From positions 1 to 7,235 of the forward strand of contig JAEWHB010000104.1 of assembly GCA_023388015.1 (NCBI GenBank): a DNA stretch of 7,235 nucleotides, read 5' to 3'. Below, in pieces: positions 4,403 to 7,235 of this stretch. A program made the translations under genes and the position numbers. The notes under the pieces were generated by a model. That model saw only the letters and a list, made by a program, of their open reading frames with translations. It did not search any database and was not told the DNA's origin. Every line of letters starts with the position of its first letter. Within the stretch, counting starts at the first letter, position 1. Source of the DNA: Bacteroidota bacterium. Its GTDB lineage: Bacteria > Bacteroidota > Bacteroidia > Flavobacteriales > Weeksellaceae.

Positions 4403-5265
4403 GACCGGATCATCCCGTCAGAAATCCCGATTTTCGGTACAAAAATCTTTTTGGCACTTGACCATTTCATCACTTTGGTATAAATTTCCAGTGCATATTC
4501 CACCACATCGGCACGGTCAGGTTTCATATTGAGTTCCTGTAATCGCTCTTCGTACGACATTTCCCGAACTTTTTTATAGCGCGAACGTAAATAAGAACCC
4601 GCAAGCGGTTTGCCTAATTTTACACCTGAATATTTATAAACGTGGTTGATGTTTCCACCCGAACCAATCAAATCCACATCGTGTTTGCGGATGTTTTCTT
4701 CGATCCATTTTTTCATTTCGGGGTAAACGTTTTGTTCTACTTTTCCTTCCAGCAAACGAACGGTTCCCACCGGGAATGATTGTGAAAATTGCACTTCTCC
4801 ATCGGAAATAAAAGTCAATTCGGTGCTTCCACCGCCCACATCCACATAGAGATAATTATTTCCGTCCAACACAAAACTTTGAAGTTCGGTAGCAAAAATG
4901 AGTTGAGCTTCGGTATTGCCGTCAATGATTTCAATGTTGATTCCGGCTTGCTTTTTAATCTTATTAACTACATCTTTTCCATTTTCAGATTCACGCATGG
5001 CCGAAGTGGCATAGGCTAGATAGTGTTCCACGCCATAAATGTCCATCATCAGTTTATAGGCTTTCATTGCATCTACAAGTCGTGCGGTGTTTTTCTCCGA
5101 AATCTTTTTGTTGGTAAAAACATCTTCTCCAAGCCGAATTGGCATTCGTACGATGCTAGTTTTATTGAAAACCGGCCTGGAACCGGGGATTTCATATACA
5201 TAATTGATGAGCAGTCTCATCGCGTTTGATCCTATATCTATCGCTGCTAATTTTCTGATTTTCAT
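4381..5265 (-). CDS. ppx: Ppx/GppA-family exopolyphosphatase, short form
   Basis: The enzyme releases phosphate from polyphosphate ends, or hydrolyses pppGpp in GppA-type members. The 294 residues comprise just the two ASKHA-fold domains: phosphate-binding loop AAIDIGSNAMRLL at 7-19, YATSAMRESENG at 85-96, GNTEAQLIF at 116-124 with Glu119 matching the catalytic glutamate region, the second loop YVDVGGGSTEL at 140-150, GSGGNINHVYK at 201-211 and ISDGMIRSLY at 281-290. The C-terminal HD-like and accessory domains of the roughly 510-residue E. coli Ppx are absent. This is a natural short form like those in other phyla, because the end is clean and the closing motif is present. Its ATG directly follows the ppk1 stop (TAAATG), with no Shine-Dalgarno sequence, so translation is probably coupled to ppk1. 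Whether polyphosphate or pppGpp is the main substrate cannot be decided from sequence. Confidence 0.92.
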   Translation of the reverse strand: MKIRKLAAIDIGSNAMRLLINYVYEIPGSRPVFNKTSIVRMPIRLGEDVFTNKKISEKNTARLVDAMKAYKLMMDIYGVEHYLAYATSAMRESENGKDVVNKIKKQAGINIEIIDGNTEAQLIFATELQSFVLDGNNYLYVDVGGGSTELTFISDGEVQFSQSFPVGTVRLLEGKVEQNVYPEMKKWIEENIRKHDVDLIGSGGNINHVYKYSGVKLGKPLAGSYLRSRYKKVREMSYEERLQELNMKPDRADVVEYALEIYTKVMKWSSAKKIFVPKIGISDGMIRSLYERVR

Positions 5266-7235
5266 TTAATTCTGATTTTCTGATTCGGATTCATTCAGTT
5301 CGTCAAATACTTCTTCGGCAATGTTCATTTCGTAGAGATAATCATAAGTGGCAAACTGCGAACGAATGGCAGGCAAATGGTTGTTTCTGTAAGTCATACT
5401 TTGATGGGCGTCGTGATAACGTGCTTTTACATTATCGTGAAAACTTATTTCAAAAGTATCTTGCACCATTTTTTTGAGCTTTTCGTCATAAATAGGGCAG
5501 GCGACTTCCACGCGGAAATCCAAGTTTCTTTCCATAACATCGGCCGATGAAATGAAAACCCTGTCTTCACCACCGTTTACAAACCAATAAATCCGTGGAT
5601 GTTCCAAAAATTTATCTACAATACTTACCGATTCTATGTTTTCCGATAATCCTTCTATTCCCGGAATCAGACAATGAAGACCTCTTACCACCAGTCGGAT
5701 TTTTACTCCGGCAGATGAAGCTTCGTAAAGTTTATCAATTATTTCCTTGTCACTTAGGCTGTTAAGTTTTAAGTTGATGCCCGACGGCAATCCTTTTTTA
5801 TGATTTTTAATTTCTTTTTTGATGAATTTAATAAGTTTCTTTCGGGTAGATTGAGGCGAAACCAACAAATGTTTATAGGATTGAACCAGATAATTGGCAT
5901 CGAAAAATTTAAAAATCTGAGAGATTTCTTCACAAATCTCTGGGTTAGAAGTTAAAAGCGTATAATCAGTATATAGTTTTGCGGTGCCGGCGTGGAAATT
6001 TCCGGTGCTGACAAAAGCATAACGAGACGCATAGCCTTCTTCTTCATTTCTTTCGATATATCCGACTTTTGAATGAACTTTAAGTCCGGGAACACCAAAA
6101 ATCACTTTTACACCTGCTTCCTGAAGGCGTTTGGACCATTTTACGTTGTTGGCTTCATCAAATCTCGCCCGAAGTTCCAGAACGGCGGTTACTTCTTTTC
6201 CGTTTCTTGCAGCATTGATCAGCGCGCTCATCACCTGTGATTCGGCGGCAACGCGATAAATCGTGATTTTGATTTTTGAAACTTTTGGGTCAATCGCTGC
6301 TTCTCTTAAAAATCTTAGGAAAACCGAATAATCGTGGTACGGAACGAAGAGCAGATGATCTTCTTTTGTAATGGCTTCGAAATGATTATCGAATTTTTGA
6401 ATGCTGTACGGGATAATCGGACTTATTTTTTCATAAGTCAAATCCTTTCTTCCCAGATTCGGGAATTTCATCAAATCCCTTTTATTGTGGTATTTTCCTC
6501 CGGGATTGATGCTGTCGTAATCATCAATGTTTAGTTTTTTGATAAGAAATTCCAATGTATCGGGAGCAAGTTCACGGTCATAAACAATCCGAACGGGTTC
6601 TCCTTTACGCCGACCTTCCAAACTTTTTGAAACTTTTTCCAAAAGGCTGAACTCAATATCATTGTCAAAATCCAATTCGGAATCTCTGGTGATTTTAATC
6701 GAATGTGCTTCAATGGATTCGTAGCGGAAAACCTTGAAAATATCGTTGAGATGGTAGCGGATGATGTCTTCCAGGTACATTACATATTGTTTATCATCAA
6801 TTTTCGGAAGTAAAACGAACCTCGGAAAAATATGCGTCGGAAGATCAATCAAGGCATAATTTACATTTTGACGATCAGAAAATTTAACAGCCAGATAAAA
6901 AGCGCCGTCACGGATGGCAGGCGAACGAAGATTATCTTGTAAAACATAAACCCCGATGGAGTGACTCAGTTCTGAATTAAAATAATTTGAAACGAAATCC
7001 AAATGATCTTCGGGAATGTTTTTATCGTCGATGAAATAAATACCTTGTTCTTCCAGTTCCATGAGGATGCTGTCGTAAAGTGAATCATAATCTTCACGCT
7101 GAATGGCAACAAGTTCCGTGATTTGCTCGATGAGTTCTTCATCGGTCTGATCTTCCAAAATATTTCGGTAAACTTTATTTTTAAGCTGAATGGAACGTAA
7201 AACGGCAGAATATCTCACTGAATAAAACTCGTCCA
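5266..7235 (-). CDS. ppk1: Polyphosphate kinase 1, N-terminus beyond the window edge
   Basis: The enzyme polymerises the ATP gamma-phosphate into polyphosphate through a phospho-histidine intermediate. The frame stays open to the right edge. A GTG at 7216-7218 is not the start: it encodes the Val of DEFYSVRYSAVL, the conserved N-domain DEFYKVR motif, so about 50 residues are missing. Counting from that Val as residue 1, the two histidines of the phospholipase-D-like core are His382 (GLKVHSK) and His540 (FLEHPR), matching E. coli His435 and His592. Arg322 (YRVA) and Arg352 (ARFDE) match Arg375 and Arg405 at the same offset of 53. Other family blocks are GGKYHN (240-245), STGNFHAGTAKLYTDYTLLT (404-423), LPSGINLKLNSL (477-488) and RNLDFRVEVACPI (564-576). 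An acidic tail (DELNESESENQN, 639-650) extends a little past the E. coli end. It is the upstream gene of an operon with ppx; its promoter is outside the window. Confidence 0.96.
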   Translation of the reverse strand, partial: DEFYSVRYSAVLRSIQLKNKVYRNILEDQTDEELIEQITELVAIQREDYDSLYDSILMELEEQGIYFIDDKNIPEDHLDFVSNYFNSELSHSIGVYVLQDNLRSPAIRDGAFYLAVKFSDRQNVNYALIDLPTHIFPRFVLLPKIDDKQYVMYLEDIIRYHLNDIFKVFRYESIEAHSIKITRDSELDFDNDIEFSLLEKVSKSLEGRRKGEPVRIVYDRELAPDTLEFLIKKLNIDDYDSINPGGKYHNKRDLMKFPNLGRKDLTYEKISPIIPYSIQKFDNHFEAITKEDHLLFVPYHDYSVFLRFLREAAIDPKVSKIKITIYRVAAESQVMSALINAARNGKEVTAVLELRARFDEANNVKWSKRLQEAGVKVIFGVPGLKVHSKVGYIERNEEEGYASRYAFVSTGNFHAGTAKLYTDYTLLTSNPEICEEISQIFKFFDANYLVQSYKHLLVSPQSTRKKLIKFIKKEIKNHKKGLPSGINLKLNSLSDKEIIDKLYEASSAGVKIRLVVRGLHCLIPGIEGLSENIESVSIVDKFLEHPRIYWFVNGGEDRVFISSADVMERNLDFRVEVACPIYDEKLKKMVQDTFEISFHDNVKARYHDAHQSMTYRNNHLPAIRSQFATYDYLYEMNIAEEVFDELNESESENQN

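Noticed and set aside
4789..5229. Two + strand frames of 76 and 68 residues
   Set aside because: Both are antisense shadows of the well-conserved ppx gene.
6334..6713. Frames of 66 (+) and 60 (-) residues inside ppk1
   Set aside because: Both lie wholly within the conserved ppk1 reading frame and look like shadows.
7216..7218. GTG as the start of polyphosphate kinase
   Set aside because: It encodes the Val of the conserved DEFYxVR motif and the frame continues to the edge; the gene is cut by the window.

Overview
The window looks like a chromosomal segment of a Flavobacteriia-type Bacteroidota, plausibly of the Chryseobacterium/Weeksellaceae sort. The signs are low GC, two genes of the GLPGLI family (largely confined to Bacteroidota), weak or absent Shine-Dalgarno sites at most starts, and a compact MenF and short Ppx typical of that phylum. 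The genus is inferred from general gene style and was not tested by any search.

Left block (1-1950, + strand): the 3' part of a lysophospholipid acyltransferase runs off the left edge. It overlaps by one base (TGATG) a hotdog thioesterase with the active-site pattern of DHNA-CoA hydrolase (MenI/YdiI). After an 89-base spacer carrying a degenerate TTGATAC heptamer repeat comes a compact isochorismate synthase (MenF). MenF and MenI act early and late in menaquinone synthesis, so this is a quinone/lipid housekeeping block.

Middle block (1947-4347): a markedly more AT-rich accessory cassette. A divergent 190-base control region separates a + strand XRE-type regulator with a C-terminal coiled coil from three - strand genes for exported proteins: an 83-residue four-cysteine protein of unknown family, then two diverged GLPGLI-family paralogues. 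An 11-bp hairpin lies between the small gene and the first GLPGLI gene. The last GLPGLI gene converges on menF with a 4-base overlap, and a candidate menF terminator sits inside its coding sequence. This cassette is the only part that might be an undescribed system. Its function cannot be read from the sequence.

Right block (4381-7235, - strand): ppk1 (its 5' end off the right edge) and a short-form ppx abut exactly as TAAATG, a polyphosphate synthesis/degradation operon. Between the convergent regulator gene and ppx lies a 33-base C-rich, G-free spacer that may act in termination. No tRNA, rRNA, CRISPR array, insertion sequence or integrase is visible.
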